Part shown: piece after piece, positions 48,365 through 57,874 of the stretch | How positions within the stretch are numbered: the stretch's first letter is position 1 | How the letters are laid out: the number at the start of each line of letters is the position of its first letter | Assembly: GCA_045586595.1 (NCBI GenBank) | Contig: JAZNAQ010000035.1 | Coordinates: 1-64,000 of the forward strand | Reading direction: 5' to 3' | Source of the DNA: SIG480 sp045586595 | GTDB taxonomy: Bacteria; Bacillota; Clostridia; Oscillospirales; JAAYXM01 | DNA: 64,000 nt | The notes under the pieces: generated by a model | What the model saw: only the letters and a program-made list of their open reading frames with translations | What the model was told of the DNA's origin: nothing | Database searches by the model: none | Made by a program: the position numbers and the translations under genes

Positions 48365-49165
48365 TTACGGTCTTTGACCGAGACCGCCCTCGAGGGTGAG
48401 TGTTTCACCCGTCATAAACTTAAAGTCGGGATGAGCAAGCTGGACGCAAACTCTGCCTATTTCAAGCTCAGAGTCACCGAAGTGCCCCATCGGCGGCATG
48501 TGAACGTTTTTGTCAAATGCCTCGGGGTATGCGTTTTTGAACTGTTCAAGCTGTGCTGTCCATGCAAGCGGGCATACAATATTTACATTGATGTTATCTT
48601 TGCCCCACTCAGTAGCTGCGACTCGGGTAAGCCCTCTGATTCCCTCTTTGGCGGCAGCGTATGCACACTGTCCGAAGTTGCCGAAAAGGCCTGCACCTGA
48701 GGCGAAGTTTATAACCGAGCCTTCAGTCTTTTTAAGATGCGGATAACACGCCTTCATATAGTAAAATGTGGCATAAAGACCGGAATACATAGCAAGGTCA
48801 AACTGCTCTGTGGTATGGTCGGCAATAGCAACACCGGAAGCAGATGCCTGGGCATTGTTGATAAGAACGTCAATTCTCCCGAACTCTTCAATGGTTTTCT
48901 CTACAACCATATTAACCGTTGCTTCATTATCTGCCCCTGATGAAATATCAGCCTGGAGGATAAGCACCTTGATTCCATAAAGTCTTTCAAGCTCTTCTTT
49001 CGCCTCTTCAAGCTTCTTCACGTTTCTTCCTGTAATTACAAGGTTTGCCCCTTCTTTGGCATATGCTGTAGCAATGCCGTAGCCAATCGAGCCGCAACGA
49101 CCATCCGAAAGGACAGCTCGTCCCGCTCCGGTGATGATGGCGGTTTTACCTGTTAAAAATCCCAT
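48365..49165 (-). CDS. Short-chain dehydrogenase/reductase
   Basis: A classical SDR: TGAGRAVLSDGRCGSIGYGI, NNAQASASG, and YAAAK (Tyr and Lys of YxxxK) with FASGAGLFGNFGQC before it. The cofactor loop carries about eight extra residues between TGAG and GIGYGIA-like GSIGYGIA. 266 residues; the ATG at 49165 has AGAGGTG six bases upstream, while a GTG at 49174 overlaps that site. It has its own promoter. Resembles reductases acting on 3-oxoacyl or sterol-type substrates, but the substrate is unknown. Confidence 0.85.
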   Translation of the reverse strand: MGFLTGKTAIITGAGRAVLSDGRCGSIGYGIATAYAKEGANLVITGRNVKKLEEAKEELERLYGIKVLILQADISSGADNEATVNMVVEKTIEEFGRIDVLINNAQASASGVAIADHTTEQFDLAMYSGLYATFYYMKACYPHLKKTEGSVINFASGAGLFGNFGQCAYAAAKEGIRGLTRVAATEWGKDNINVNIVCPLAWTAQLEQFKNAYPEAFDKNVHMPPMGHFGDSELEIGRVCVQLAHPDFKFMTGETLTLEGGLGQRP

Positions 49166-49203
49166 GTCTGACACCTCTTTATATTTTAATTTATTCTATA
49201 TAT

Positions 49204-49232
49204 ATTATAACACATAAATAATTTATCTGCAA
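49204..49232 (-). promoter_or_regulatory. Promoter of the SDR gene
   Basis: Minus strand TTGCAG (49232-49227), 17 bp, TATAAT (49209-49204). Confidence 0.7.
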
Positions 49233-49253
49233 ATTTTAATTAAATTCTTGATT

Positions 49254-50084
49254 TTATTTAAGTTTTGATATTACCGTGCTTACAAGCATTGTAAAATCAT
49301 TTGCGACTCTGTCGGCAGTTTCTTTCACTTCTTCATGGGTCAGCGGGGCGGAATTTCGCCCTGCCGCCATATTGGTTATGCAGCTTATGCCGCAAACCTT
49401 CATTCCCATATGCCGTGCAGCAATCGCCTCGCACGCTGTACTCATCCCTACCGCGTCCGCACCCATAATCTCATAAGCGCGAATCTCAGCCGGCGTTTCA
49501 TAGTTTGGGCCGGTTGTCTGTATATATACACCCTCACACACATCAACCGAGAGCTTCTTTGCACTTTCACGGATTATCTCACAAAGCCCCTCGTCATACA
49601 CTTTACTCATATCAGGGAAGCGCACACCGAGCTCGTCTATATTCTCTCCGATAAGCGGCGAGGGAACAAGGCTTGATATGTGGTCTCTTATCATCATAAG
49701 CACGCCTTTTTCAAAACCTCGGTTTATACCTCCTGCGGCATTAGTCAAAAACAGAATTTCTGCCCCCAAAAGCCCCATAAGGCGGATTGGCATAACGACG
49801 TCACCGATATTATACCCCTCGTAGTAGTGGACTCGCCCCTGCATTATAACAACAGGAACGCCTTTAATATAACCAAACACAAATCTGCCCTTATGACCTT
49901 GGACAGTTGATACAGGAAAACCCGGAATCTCACTGTAGCAAACCGCAACTTCCGTATCTATATTGTCTGCTAGTGCGCCAAGCCCTGAACCGAGCACAAG
50001 CGCAACACGCGGCACAAAGTCAGTCTTTTGGCGTATATAATCAAGAGCTGACATTAGTTTCTTATATGCCTCTGACAAAGCCAA
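49254..50084 (-). CDS. Purine nucleoside phosphorylase (trimeric PNP type)
   Basis: Phosphorolysis of purine (deoxy)nucleosides to base and (deoxy)ribose-1-phosphate. VALVLGSGLGALAD near the start (phosphate loop), GHKGRFVFG, VMQGRVHYYEGY, FLTNAAGGIN, YIQTTGPNYETPAEIRAYE, GADAVGMSTACEAIAARHMG and the conserved Asn in CITNMAAG. The length of 276 fits the class that includes PunA/DeoD2. It has its own promoter (50106-50134). Confidence 0.94.
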   Translation of the reverse strand: MALSEAYKKLMSALDYIRQKTDFVPRVALVLGSGLGALADNIDTEVAVCYSEIPGFPVSTVQGHKGRFVFGYIKGVPVVIMQGRVHYYEGYNIGDVVMPIRLMGLLGAEILFLTNAAGGINRGFEKGVLMMIRDHISSLVPSPLIGENIDELGVRFPDMSKVYDEGLCEIIRESAKKLSVDVCEGVYIQTTGPNYETPAEIRAYEIMGADAVGMSTACEAIAARHMGMKVCGISCITNMAAGRNSAPLTHEEVKETADRVANDFTMLVSTVISKLK

Positions 50085-50105
50085 TCACCTCAAATTATTT
50101 TTTTA

Positions 50106-50134
50106 ATATTATCGTAAGTAGAAATAAAAGTCAA
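50106..50134 (-). promoter_or_regulatory. Promoter of the purine nucleoside phosphorylase gene
   Basis: Minus strand TTGACT (50134-50129), 17 bp, TAATAT (50111-50106). Confidence 0.65.
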
Positions 50135-50146
50135 TAAAACCACGCC

Positions 50147-50683
50147 TTATGCTATACTCGTTTTAACATAATCAACAAGCTCACATATAGCCTCTCTGTC
50201 GGTAAAATCGGCGCTCGTATCACACAGCCTGATGAGCAGTTTTTCCATATCTGTCGGATTCTCTTTTCCAGACATAATCTTCTTAAGCGTTTTAAGCGCA
50301 GCCTTATGCGGGATTGATAACTCATCTATAATCATTTTACCAAGGAAGTTAAACACCTTGATTTTTTTGCTTGCTTCGCTCTTGAAGTTTTTTTCAACAA
50401 CAAGCTTGTCATAATATTCTCGATACTCGGGAGGCGTAAGCCCGGTTGAATAAACCACTATATTCTTGCCTTCAAGTTTGTCTATGTTCTTTGTTATCAG
50501 ACTGACACCGTTTATCACTTCGGCATAAAGCCCTCCTCCATAAATTACAGTGTCGTATTTTTCAAGGTCCTCTGCCTTTATCCCTTTTGCATCAACCGCA
50601 GAGCATCCAAGCTCCTCGGCAATCCACTCGGCATAAGTCTTTGTTGAGCCGTATTTTGATTTGTAAATTACTATTGCATTCAT
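50147..50683 (-). CDS. Flavodoxin-domain protein
   Basis: A 178-residue FMN-binding protein: IVIYKSKYGSTKTYAEWIAE (the phosphate-binding T/S loop), YDTVIYGGGLYAEVI, NIVVYSTGL. The C-terminal 70 residues lack flavodoxin features and resemble HemG-like or flavodoxin-domain oxidoreductase tails. Physiological partner unknown. 17 bp after the dus gene on the same strand. Confidence 0.87.
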   Translation of the reverse strand: MNAIVIYKSKYGSTKTYAEWIAEELGCSAVDAKGIKAEDLEKYDTVIYGGGLYAEVINGVSLITKNIDKLEGKNIVVYSTGLTPPEYREYYDKLVVEKNFKSEASKKIKVFNFLGKMIIDELSIPHKAALKTLKKIMSGKENPTDMEKLLIRLCDTSADFTDREAICELVDYVKTSIA

Positions 50684-50700
50684 ATAAAAAGTCTCCCTTA

Positions 50701-51624
50701 CTAAAGCTTTGGCAATGCACTTATTGCCGACATAAACTCCGCCACCGTACCGGATTTTTTAACTGCCTTTGCGATTTTCTTCTCATCCGGAAAGTTCTTT
50801 AGTATATACACCCATATTTCCTTCAGCTTATGCAACGTAAACACATCTGAGCCCAGAACAACTCTATACTTTTCAATAAGCCTTTTTGAAAATGCGATAA
50901 GCTCTTCGGTCTCAAGAGGTTTTCCTCCGCGTATTTCACGAAAAAGCGCGGGGTTTTGTATCACTCCTCTGCCAATCATTACACTATCAAGATTTTTAAA
51001 TCTTTCTGTCATCCTCTGAAAATCGGCTGTTGTAAACACATCCCCATTATAGCAGAGCTTATTGTTTGATACATCATATGCCTTGGTAAAAGTGTTAATG
51101 TCAGGGCTTCCGTTGTAAAATTCTTCGCGCGTTCTCGGGTGTATCGTGAGGAGTGATATTGGGTATTTATTATAAACCTCCATAATTCGCTCCATCTCAC
51201 TGTGCGACGAGAAACCCACCCTTGTTTTCACGGATATTTTCATATCACTTTTTGAAAATATCTCACAAAAGAATTCATCCATCGCCTCAGGGTTACACAG
51301 AAAACCCGCACCCCTGCCCTTGCGAACAACAGTGGTTGCAGGACACCCTATATTTATATTCACCTCATCATATCCCAAAACCTTTATCTTATCGCAGAAC
51401 TTCAAAAACGACTCGGCATTGCTTGTTAACACCTGTACCTTTAAATCCGCCACCTTGTTCTTCTCGGGCAGGATATCCCGCATGCCCTTCCTACTCACCT
51501 TTTCCTGGTCGCTGGGGTTTATGAAGGGTGCAAAATACGCATCCGCGCCGCCGAACATTTCAGCATGGGTGTTTCTGTATGTATAGGTCGTTATCCCCTC
51601 AAGAGGCGCAAGATAGAGCTTCAT
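50701..51624 (-). CDS. dus: tRNA-dihydrouridine synthase
   Basis: Reduces uridines in the tRNA D loop with FMN and NADPH. TIM barrel with LAPLEGITTYTYRNTHAE, VNINIGCPATTVVRKGRGAG (catalytic Cys), KISVKTRVGF, LTIHPRTREEFYNG and VMIGRGVIQNP. 307 residues, a shorter Dus type. Followed by a flavodoxin that could be an electron partner. Confidence 0.93.
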   Translation of the reverse strand: MKLYLAPLEGITTYTYRNTHAEMFGGADAYFAPFINPSDQEKVSRKGMRDILPEKNKVADLKVQVLTSNAESFLKFCDKIKVLGYDEVNINIGCPATTVVRKGRGAGFLCNPEAMDEFFCEIFSKSDMKISVKTRVGFSSHSEMERIMEVYNKYPISLLTIHPRTREEFYNGSPDINTFTKAYDVSNNKLCYNGDVFTTADFQRMTERFKNLDSVMIGRGVIQNPALFREIRGGKPLETEELIAFSKRLIEKYRVVLGSDVFTLHKLKEIWVYILKNFPDEKKIAKAVKKSGTVAEFMSAISALPKL

Positions 51625-51650
51625 CCCTCTTTATCTCTCTTTCTCTATGC

Positions 51651-52991
51651 TTATATGTTTCTCACTATCAAACACACGTTTTCGACGTGTTTTGTTCGCG
51701 GGAACATGTCCACAGGTTGGACGGATACGGCGGTGTAGTCACCGCCTTCGCAGATTATCTTCAAATCTCTTGCAAGGGTTGCAGGGTCACACGATACATA
51801 CACAAGCGTTTCCGGCGCCATTCGCTTTATCTCCGATATAACCTCGGGAGAGAGCCCCTTGCGCGGCGGGTCAACTACTATCGCATCAGGCTTTTCTCCG
51901 CGTGCGGCAAGCATTTCTGCCGCCTTTCCTGCATCGGCACATATAAACTCTGCATTTGTTATTCCGTTTTTCTCGGCGTTGCGTTTTGCATCCTCTATCG
52001 CCTGCGAAACGACCTCTACACCCACAACACGCTCAAGTGCCTTTGCAAGCTTTAATGTTATTGTCCCGATTCCGCAATACAGGTCGAGCGCATATTTTGC
52101 TCCACTTTTAAGCGCGAGGCCTACAGCTGTGTCATACAGCTTTCCAGTCTGAGCTCGGTTTACCTGATAAAACGCAGCAGGCGATATTGAAAACTCAATC
52201 CCCGAAAGGTCGTCACAAAGGGTTTCTTCACCCCACAGCGTCATATATTTATCGCCGAGAATTACGTTTGTTTTCTTCTTATTTATATTCAGTACCGCGC
52301 CGCAGACCTCAGGTGCTTCTGCAGATAGCTTCTCACGAAGTTTTGAAATCTCATCGGGCCTCCTTGTCACAACAAGGCAGAGCAGTGCGCCGCCTTTGCC
52401 GTTTCGCACATATATATGGCGCAGAACCCCTTTGCCGCTCTTTTCATCATACGACTCTATTGCACACTCTTTCTGCCAAGCATGGACAACCGCGCGCACG
52501 CGGTCTGCAATTTCACTCTGAATGAGGCAGACCTTGGATTCTACTATATCGTGACTTCGCGGGCGGTAAAACCCGCTCTCGGAATTACCGCTTACCGGGA
52601 ATTGTGCCTTGTTGCGATAGCGCGTTGTACTGTCTGCTCCGATAATGGGAAGCACAGGTGTATCAAGCCCTGCAATTCTCTCTATCGCAGAGCGCACACG
52701 TTCTTCTTTTAGCCGAAGCTCCTCGGCGTATGACATATGCCACATTGTGCACCCTCCGCACTTCGGATAGTACTCGCACTCACTCTCTACTCTTTCGGGG
52801 GATGCCTCTATAACACGAATAAGCTTTGCGTATGCAAAGCTTTTTTCAACCTTTAATATCATTATTTCGCATACTTCTCCGCGAAGCGCAAGAGGAACAA
52901 AAACCGCCATGCCGTCTATTCTGGCAATGCCCGCGCCTTCGGAAGTATACCCCGTAATCTCTACGGTATAAAAATCGCCCTTCTTCATCAT
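51651..52991 (-). CDS. rlmD: 23S rRNA (uracil-5-)-methyltransferase, RlmD/RumA family
   Basis: SAM-dependent m5U methyltransferase. N-terminal TRAM domain (about 5-60), four-Cys Fe-S motif CEYYPKCGGCTMWH with CLIQ later, SAM motif LDLYCGIGTITLKLA, DPPRKGLSPEV, and the catalytic Cys in YVSCDPATLARDL. The length of 446 is typical. Firmicute members are variously called RlmCD or RlmD; the exact target U is not readable from sequence. Overlaps dgkA by 4 bp (ATGA). Confidence 0.92.
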   Translation of the reverse strand: MMKKGDFYTVEITGYTSEGAGIARIDGMAVFVPLALRGEVCEIMILKVEKSFAYAKLIRVIEASPERVESECEYYPKCGGCTMWHMSYAEELRLKEERVRSAIERIAGLDTPVLPIIGADSTTRYRNKAQFPVSGNSESGFYRPRSHDIVESKVCLIQSEIADRVRAVVHAWQKECAIESYDEKSGKGVLRHIYVRNGKGGALLCLVVTRRPDEISKLREKLSAEAPEVCGAVLNINKKKTNVILGDKYMTLWGEETLCDDLSGIEFSISPAAFYQVNRAQTGKLYDTAVGLALKSGAKYALDLYCGIGTITLKLAKALERVVGVEVVSQAIEDAKRNAEKNGITNAEFICADAGKAAEMLAARGEKPDAIVVDPPRKGLSPEVISEIKRMAPETLVYVSCDPATLARDLKIICEGGDYTAVSVQPVDMFPRTKHVENVCLIVRNI

Positions 52992-53455
52992 TTTCTTCGC
53001 CCCATAACAAATCTGACTGCAAGCGGCAATGAGATAATACCGAGAGCCGTTACATACGGCATAGAAATAAGCCTTGAAATTACTCTGCCGAACACATCAG
53101 GGGAGAGAAATGTTATAAGCCCCACAGCCGCCGCAGAAATTGCGGTGACAAGCACAGCCCCTGCCGCAATGTCTTTTATCTCGCGTATGCGCTCATCAAA
53201 CCTGCCCGAAACCGCGTCGCACAAAAGCTCAAGCGCCGTGTTTACAAGCTCTGCCGCCATAACAATCCCAAAGCACAGTATAAACCGCAAAACATCAGCC
53301 TTTTGTACCTCTCCTATGATTGAAAACACAAGAACATAGAACGTCATGCACATATGTATTCTGAAGTTGCGCTCATACTTTGCAACAGACCTTACCCCAC
53401 GGAATGCATTGCGAAAGCTCTTTGCAAGACTTCTCATCTCACGTTTTACGCGCAT
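52988..53455 (-). CDS. dgkA: Diacylglycerol/undecaprenol kinase family protein
   Basis: A small membrane kinase: N-terminal SFRNAFRGVRSVAKYERNFR, helix 2 ending MAAELVNTALELLCDAV with the catalytic ExxNTAxE motif, then IREIKDIAAGAVLVTAISA. The length of 155 is longer than the basic 120 because of a third or fourth hydrophobic segment at the C terminus. In Firmicutes this family phosphorylates undecaprenol. In the conserved yqfC-yqfD-phoH-ybeY-dgkA order. Confidence 0.92.
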   Translation of the reverse strand: MRVKREMRSLAKSFRNAFRGVRSVAKYERNFRIHMCMTFYVLVFSIIGEVQKADVLRFILCFGIVMAAELVNTALELLCDAVSGRFDERIREIKDIAAGAVLVTAISAAAVGLITFLSPDVFGRVISRLISMPYVTALGIISLPLAVRFVMGRRK

Positions 53456-53460
53456 CGCCT

Positions 53461-53949
53461 TTACCTCCCGATACCCATTCCGTTAAGGATTTCCTCCTGA
53501 CGGGAAAAGTGGAGTTTTTCGTCCTCCTCGCTCTTCTCATGGTCATATCCGAGCAGATGAAGAGTGCCGTGAGCTGTAAGAAAGGCAAACTCACGCTCTT
53601 CGCTGTGGCCGTACTCCTGAGCCTGCTCTCTCGCACGGTCTGCCGATATGACAATATCTCCGAGCATAACAGTACCGGTTGAAGCATCTATCTCAAGCGG
53701 AGATACTTCTATTTTCTGCCCGGGAGTGAGCTCAAGCATCGGAAACGAGAGAACATCTGTCGGGCGGTCTATACCCCTATGCTCTAAATTGAGCTGATGT
53801 ATGTTTTCATCATCTGTTACTACTACGCATACATCGCACCCCTGCTCTACATTCTCTGCCTCAAGCGCGCCCTTTACAACGCGCTCAATCAATCCCTCAA
53901 GCTTTTCATCGGGGGTTTCGCAAACAACTGTTATTCTATGCTCTACCAT
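53461..53949 (-). CDS. ybeY: Endoribonuclease YbeY
   Basis: Metal-dependent RNase for 16S rRNA 3' maturation and ribosome quality control. HGTLHLLGYDH (zinc HxxxHxxxxxH) at about 130, and HRGIDRPTDVLSFP before it. 162 residues. Overlaps phoH by 14 bp. Confidence 0.96.
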   Translation of the reverse strand: MVEHRITVVCETPDEKLEGLIERVVKGALEAENVEQGCDVCVVVTDDENIHQLNLEHRGIDRPTDVLSFPMLELTPGQKIEVSPLEIDASTGTVMLGDIVISADRAREQAQEYGHSEEREFAFLTAHGTLHLLGYDHEKSEEDEKLHFSRQEEILNGMGIGR

Positions 53950-54940
53950 TTTTACTACCCTGCCTTATCTGTTGTAATTTCTTTTCTCTCTCGCGATCGC
54001 GTTTGTCATACGCATTGATTATACGCTGGACAAGAACATGACGTACAACGTCCTTTGATGTAAGCATACACATCGCCACATCTTCTATACCCTGAAGCAC
54101 GCGCATTGCATCTCGTAGCCCCGACATCTTGCCGTCGGGAAGGTCTATCTGAGTTATATCACCGGTTATAACCGCCTTTGAGTTAAACCCAAGACGAGTA
54201 AGAAACATCTTCATCTGTTCAGGCGTTGTGTTCTGCGCCTCATCGAGAATTATAAATGAGTCGTCAAGCGTTCTGCCTCGCATATATGCAAGAGGCGCAA
54301 CCTCTATAGTGCCGCGCTCCATATACCGCTGGAACGACTCAGGCCCTATCATGTCGTACAACCCGTCATACAGCGGGCGTAGGTACGGGTCAACCTTACT
54401 CTGTAAATCGCCCGGAAGAAAGCCGAGTTTCTCCCCTGCCTCGATTGCAGGGCGGGTGAGGATAATGCGGTTTATCTTTTTCTCGCGGAAGGCGTTTACC
54501 GCCGCCGCAACGGCAAGATATGTCTTGCCCGTACCGGCAGGACCTATACCAAGCGTTACAGTGTTGTTCTGAATGGCATTAATATAATCACGCTGGCCTA
54601 TTGTTTTGGGTTTTATGGGCTTCCCCTTAGTTGTTATGCATATAACATCGCGTGAAAGCTCTGCAATCTGCCCCTCTTTATTTTCTTCAACAAGGCCTAT
54701 AACATATCGTATGTTCTGCTCGTTTATGCCTTCTCCGCGTGAGGATAACACAAGAAGGCTCTCGATAACCCTCACGGCACGGTCTGCACGCTCGACATCG
54801 CCTACAACCTTCAGCTCAGTATTTCGGTTTAACACCGTAACCCCGAGCTCACGCTCAAGTATCCCTATATTTTCGTCAAACGAGCCGAATATATCTGTCA
54901 TCTGCTCAAGTCTTTCAATATTTATCGTGCGTTCTACCAT
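53936..54940 (-). CDS. phoH: PhoH-like ATPase
   Basis: A P-loop ATPase: GIGPAGTGKTYLAVAAAVNA (Walker A), DSFIILDEAQNTTPEQMKMF (Walker B), GDITQIDLP. It lacks a PIN domain, so it is the short PhoH type paired with YbeY and thought to act on RNA. The start at 54940 (MVERTINIERLEQ) has GGGTGA upstream; a GTG at 54955 overlaps the yqfD stop. 334 residues. Confidence 0.94.
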   Translation of the reverse strand: MVERTINIERLEQMTDIFGSFDENIGILERELGVTVLNRNTELKVVGDVERADRAVRVIESLLVLSSRGEGINEQNIRYVIGLVEENKEGQIAELSRDVICITTKGKPIKPKTIGQRDYINAIQNNTVTLGIGPAGTGKTYLAVAAAVNAFREKKINRIILTRPAIEAGEKLGFLPGDLQSKVDPYLRPLYDGLYDMIGPESFQRYMERGTIEVAPLAYMRGRTLDDSFIILDEAQNTTPEQMKMFLTRLGFNSKAVITGDITQIDLPDGKMSGLRDAMRVLQGIEDVAMCMLTSKDVVRHVLVQRIINAYDKRDREREKKLQQIRQGSKNGRA

Positions 54941-54951
54941 GTTGTAATAAA

Positions 54952-56133
54952 TCACCCATCTCTCAACATTTCTCTTTTTTCTCCGATTTTTTCAATACAT
55001 TCCGCAGTTATTGATGCATATGCAAACTTTTCATCCGAGGATGTTTTGAAGTCTGAGTTTACTATCTCGGCACCGTCGCTTATATTAACGGCTCTGTGCA
55101 GACCCTCGCTCAGATAGTTATATGCCTCTTCATCAGACATCCTGGCGGGTTGTATTTCATACTCGCGATACGTCGCACGCTCAAGCGACAGAGGGAGTTT
55201 CATGCGCCCGAATAGCGTAAGGTCTGTCTTTTTTATTATTTTATCACACTTTGCATATGAAATTCCACTGTTTATATATAATTTTATTCTGTTGCCGAAT
55301 AATAATATTGTGTATGTGTTTTTTTCTTTGCCTGTATATACCTTTTCACTGTACTCTTTCTGCATTCTTGCCATCTTTCTGTACCATGTTCTGGCGGTGA
55401 TTTCTGCATCCGCATGAGTCATTACGGTAGCACCTGCTCTGCCTGTCATATACCCGCTTGCAAGTATCTGCCCCTTTGTAACAGTCTCACCCCGCACAAC
55501 CTCAGGTGTCCCCGATTTTACGGTTATATCATATATTATCCCATCCTTATCTGCTATTATATCACACGCAACATCCTCAGGCAGTATGTCAGGAGGCAGT
55601 GTTCTCTTACGCGCGGTAACAAGTGCGTGAGAGCCGCTGAAATTAACCGATATATACGAAAGCTCGGGCATATCTATAAGTATGTTGTTTTTTAAATCAG
55701 AGAGATTGACTGAAGGCGCATATGTACCTACACCCAACCCGGATTCTTTAAGCGCTGTTTTGAGCTTTGCCGTGTCAAGGTCGGCAAACCCATCTATATC
55801 AATTACCCACACAAAGCTCGTAAACACCCACGCTACAACACAGAATATTGCACATCCCGTAACGAGTGCTGCACGCTTTCGAAATTGGTTTGTAAAAAAA
55901 GGGAGCCCTGATTTTTCGATTATATGTACGCGGCACATAGCCTTTTTCGCGACACGCGGCAATCGTTTAAAGTTTGCAACCGTCATCCTTATGCGAAACA
56001 CGCCAATTTCAACAACCGACATATCCCAAAACTCTATTCCGTTTCTCGCGCAGAGGTTAAAAAACCGCTCAGGATATGAACCTCTGACCTCAACAAGAAC
56101 ATTGCCGAGAAAAAAATTAACTGCATTCTGCAA
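54952..56133 (-). CDS. yqfD: Sporulation protein YqfD
   Basis: A membrane-linked sporulation protein of the YqfD family. A cytosolic N-terminal 90 residues (VRGSYPERFFNLCARNGIEF), one membrane helix (about 90-110, ALVTGCAIFCVVAWVFTSFV), then a long extracytoplasmic part with ESGLGVGTYAPSVNLSDLKN, RGETVTKGQILASGYM. 393 residues. In Bacillus YqfC and YqfD are sigma-E proteins; YqfD is related to spore-envelope functions. Here it directly follows yqfC. Confidence 0.92.
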   Translation of the reverse strand: MQNAVNFFLGNVLVEVRGSYPERFFNLCARNGIEFWDMSVVEIGVFRIRMTVANFKRLPRVAKKAMCRVHIIEKSGLPFFTNQFRKRAALVTGCAIFCVVAWVFTSFVWVIDIDGFADLDTAKLKTALKESGLGVGTYAPSVNLSDLKNNILIDMPELSYISVNFSGSHALVTARKRTLPPDILPEDVACDIIADKDGIIYDITVKSGTPEVVRGETVTKGQILASGYMTGRAGATVMTHADAEITARTWYRKMARMQKEYSEKVYTGKEKNTYTILLFGNRIKLYINSGISYAKCDKIIKKTDLTLFGRMKLPLSLERATYREYEIQPARMSDEEAYNYLSEGLHRAVNISDGAEIVNSDFKTSSDEKFAYASITAECIEKIGEKREMLRDG

Positions 56134-56146
56134 CTCTATGCCCTCC

Positions 56147-56419
56147 TCATACGCCGAAGCTTACGCTGTCGATTTGCCCTGACAGGCGTATTTCTTCACC
56201 ATTCATTGCAAGAACGCAAAGCCGCTGACCCAGAATTTTTACAGTACCCTTGCCTGCATTCAGCTGCACCTCATTGTCGGTAAGCTCAAGTATCCCCTTA
56301 TGGTTTTCTATAAACACTTCGCGGTTGCCCGTCATCTCTATGTGAAGAAGCCCTCCTCGTGTATCGGCAGGTATATCAAGAAGCTGTGCTGCACGCACGC
56401 GTATACTTTCTTTCTGCAT
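56147..56419 (-). CDS. yqfC: Sporulation protein YqfC
   Basis: A 90-residue member of the YabP/YqfC family: LHIEMTGNREVFIENHKGIL, VQLNAGKGTVKILGQRLCVL, IRLSGQIDSVSF. It is the first gene of the yqfC-yqfD-phoH-ybeY-dgkA group on the minus strand. A strong AAGGAGAG precedes the ATG. Confidence 0.92.
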   Translation of the reverse strand: MQKESIRVRAAQLLDIPADTRGGLLHIEMTGNREVFIENHKGILELTDNEVQLNAGKGTVKILGQRLCVLAMNGEEIRLSGQIDSVSFGV

Positions 56420-56498
56420 ATTTTCGCTCTCCTTTCTATATTAATTCTATTAGCTTCGTCACCGTCATATGTTCAAAAAGATTTTAAACAAATTTTGC

Positions 56499-56527
56499 TT
56501 GCTTTTTCCTATACTTGGTACTATAAT
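56499..56527 (+). promoter_or_regulatory. Promoter of the glycosyltransferase gene
   Basis: TTGCTT (56499-56504), 17 bp, TATAAT (56522-56527). Confidence 0.7.
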
Positions 56528-56565
56528 GTAATAGCCTTTATCAGGACTTGAAGGAGGGACGTTTT

Positions 56566-57828
56566 TTGCGCTCTTTTTTAGATAGCATTAATCTTTTACT
56601 TTTTATTTTCTTTACCGTGCTTTACTCATATCAGCTCATATATGTTTTTATCTCGCTTCTTGGCAAGAAAAAAACATTTATTGCAAAGAATAATCACAAA
56701 TATGCCGCAATAATCGCAGCGCGAAACGAACGGGTGGTTATCGCTCAGCTTATTGAGAGCATCAAAAAGCAAAAGTATCCGTCAGAACTTTGCGATATAT
56801 ATGTAATCGCAGATAACTGCACCGACGATACCGCCGAAGTTGCAGAAGCCGCAGGGGCAACCGTGTTCTCCCGAAACAACCAAAACCTCATAGGCAAGGG
56901 CTATGCACTCAACTTTGGTTTTAAAAAACTTGTCGAGGCCGGGCGCTTTTCGGATTATGACGGTTTCATCGTATTTGATGCAGATAACCTTCTTGACGAG
57001 AACTACATCACTGAGATGAACAAAGTCTTTGATTCGGGCTATCGCATAGTTACCAGCTACCGCAACTCTAAAAACTATGATACAAACTGGATTTCGGCAG
57101 GCTCATCACTCTGGTTTTTGCGCGAGGCAAAATATATAAACCGTTCACGAATGCTGCTCAACTCGAGCTGTGCCGTTTCGGGTACGGGGTTTCTCGTCTC
57201 ACGCGAGATTATCGAAGCAAACCGTGGCTGGCAGTACTATCTACTGACCGAAGACATTGAGTTCTCAATAGATAACGTCATCAAAAATGAGAAAATCGGT
57301 TATGCCGAAAATGCAATGCTCTACGACGAACAGCCTTACACATTCCGCGAGTCGTGGAATCAGCGCATACGCTGGGCAAAGGGCTTCTTCCAGGTGTTTG
57401 CGGCATACGGCGGAAAGCTATTTTGCTCTATATTTAAAAACCGCAGCTTTGCCTCATACGACATGCTTATGACGATTATGCCCGCCATGACTATTACTCT
57501 TATCGGTGCAATAGTAAACTCTGCGTTTCTTATATACTCGCTTCTGCATCTGCCCACGATGAAAACGCTTGCCGCGGTCGCAGGGATTGCGCTCTTTATG
57601 ACTTTCTTTAACTTCTACGCTGTTCTGTTCTTCTTCGGTGCGATTACCACGATTACCGAATGGAGCAAAATCAACTCAACCACAGGCAAAAAAATTCTTT
57701 ATATGTTTACATTCCCGATATTTATTTTCACATATATCCCGATTTCTATCGTTGCGATATTCAAGAAGATTGAGTGGAAGCCAATTCGCCACAACATAGC
57801 AAAAAACATAGAAGAATTCCAGAAATAA
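56566..57828 (+). CDS. Membrane glycosyltransferase family 2
   Basis: A processive-type GT2 enzyme with one N-terminal and three to four C-terminal membrane segments. AAIIAARNERVVIAQLIESI starts the GT-A domain; VIADNCTDDTAEVAEAAG, FDADNLLDENYI (DxD-like), LTEDIEFS (catalytic ED) and QRIRWAKGFFQ (Q-x-x-R-W) follow. The arrangement resembles poly-beta-GlcNAc or hyaluronan/cellulose-type synthases. The start is TTG at 56566, six bases after AAGGAGGGA; an in-frame TTG at 56548 would place that site within the gene. 420 residues, monocistronic. Product sugar unknown. Confidence 0.9.
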   Translation: MRSFLDSINLLLFIFFTVLYSYQLIYVFISLLGKKKTFIAKNNHKYAAIIAARNERVVIAQLIESIKKQKYPSELCDIYVIADNCTDDTAEVAEAAGATVFSRNNQNLIGKGYALNFGFKKLVEAGRFSDYDGFIVFDADNLLDENYITEMNKVFDSGYRIVTSYRNSKNYDTNWISAGSSLWFLREAKYINRSRMLLNSSCAVSGTGFLVSREIIEANRGWQYYLLTEDIEFSIDNVIKNEKIGYAENAMLYDEQPYTFRESWNQRIRWAKGFFQVFAAYGGKLFCSIFKNRSFASYDMLMTIMPAMTITLIGAIVNSAFLIYSLLHLPTMKTLAAVAGIALFMTFFNFYAVLFFFGAITTITEWSKINSTTGKKILYMFTFPIFIFTYIPISIVAIFKKIEWKPIRHNIAKNIEEFQK

Positions 57829-57831
57829 CAA

Positions 57832-57866
57832 ATGCACCGTCTTTTGTGACGGTGCATCTTTGTTTT
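57832..57866 (+). terminator. Terminator of the glycosyltransferase gene
   Basis: A 10 bp perfect stem ATGCACCGTC/GACGGTGCAT (57832-57841/57848-57857) followed by CTTTGTTTT. Confidence 0.75.
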
Positions 57867-57874
57867 ACATACTT

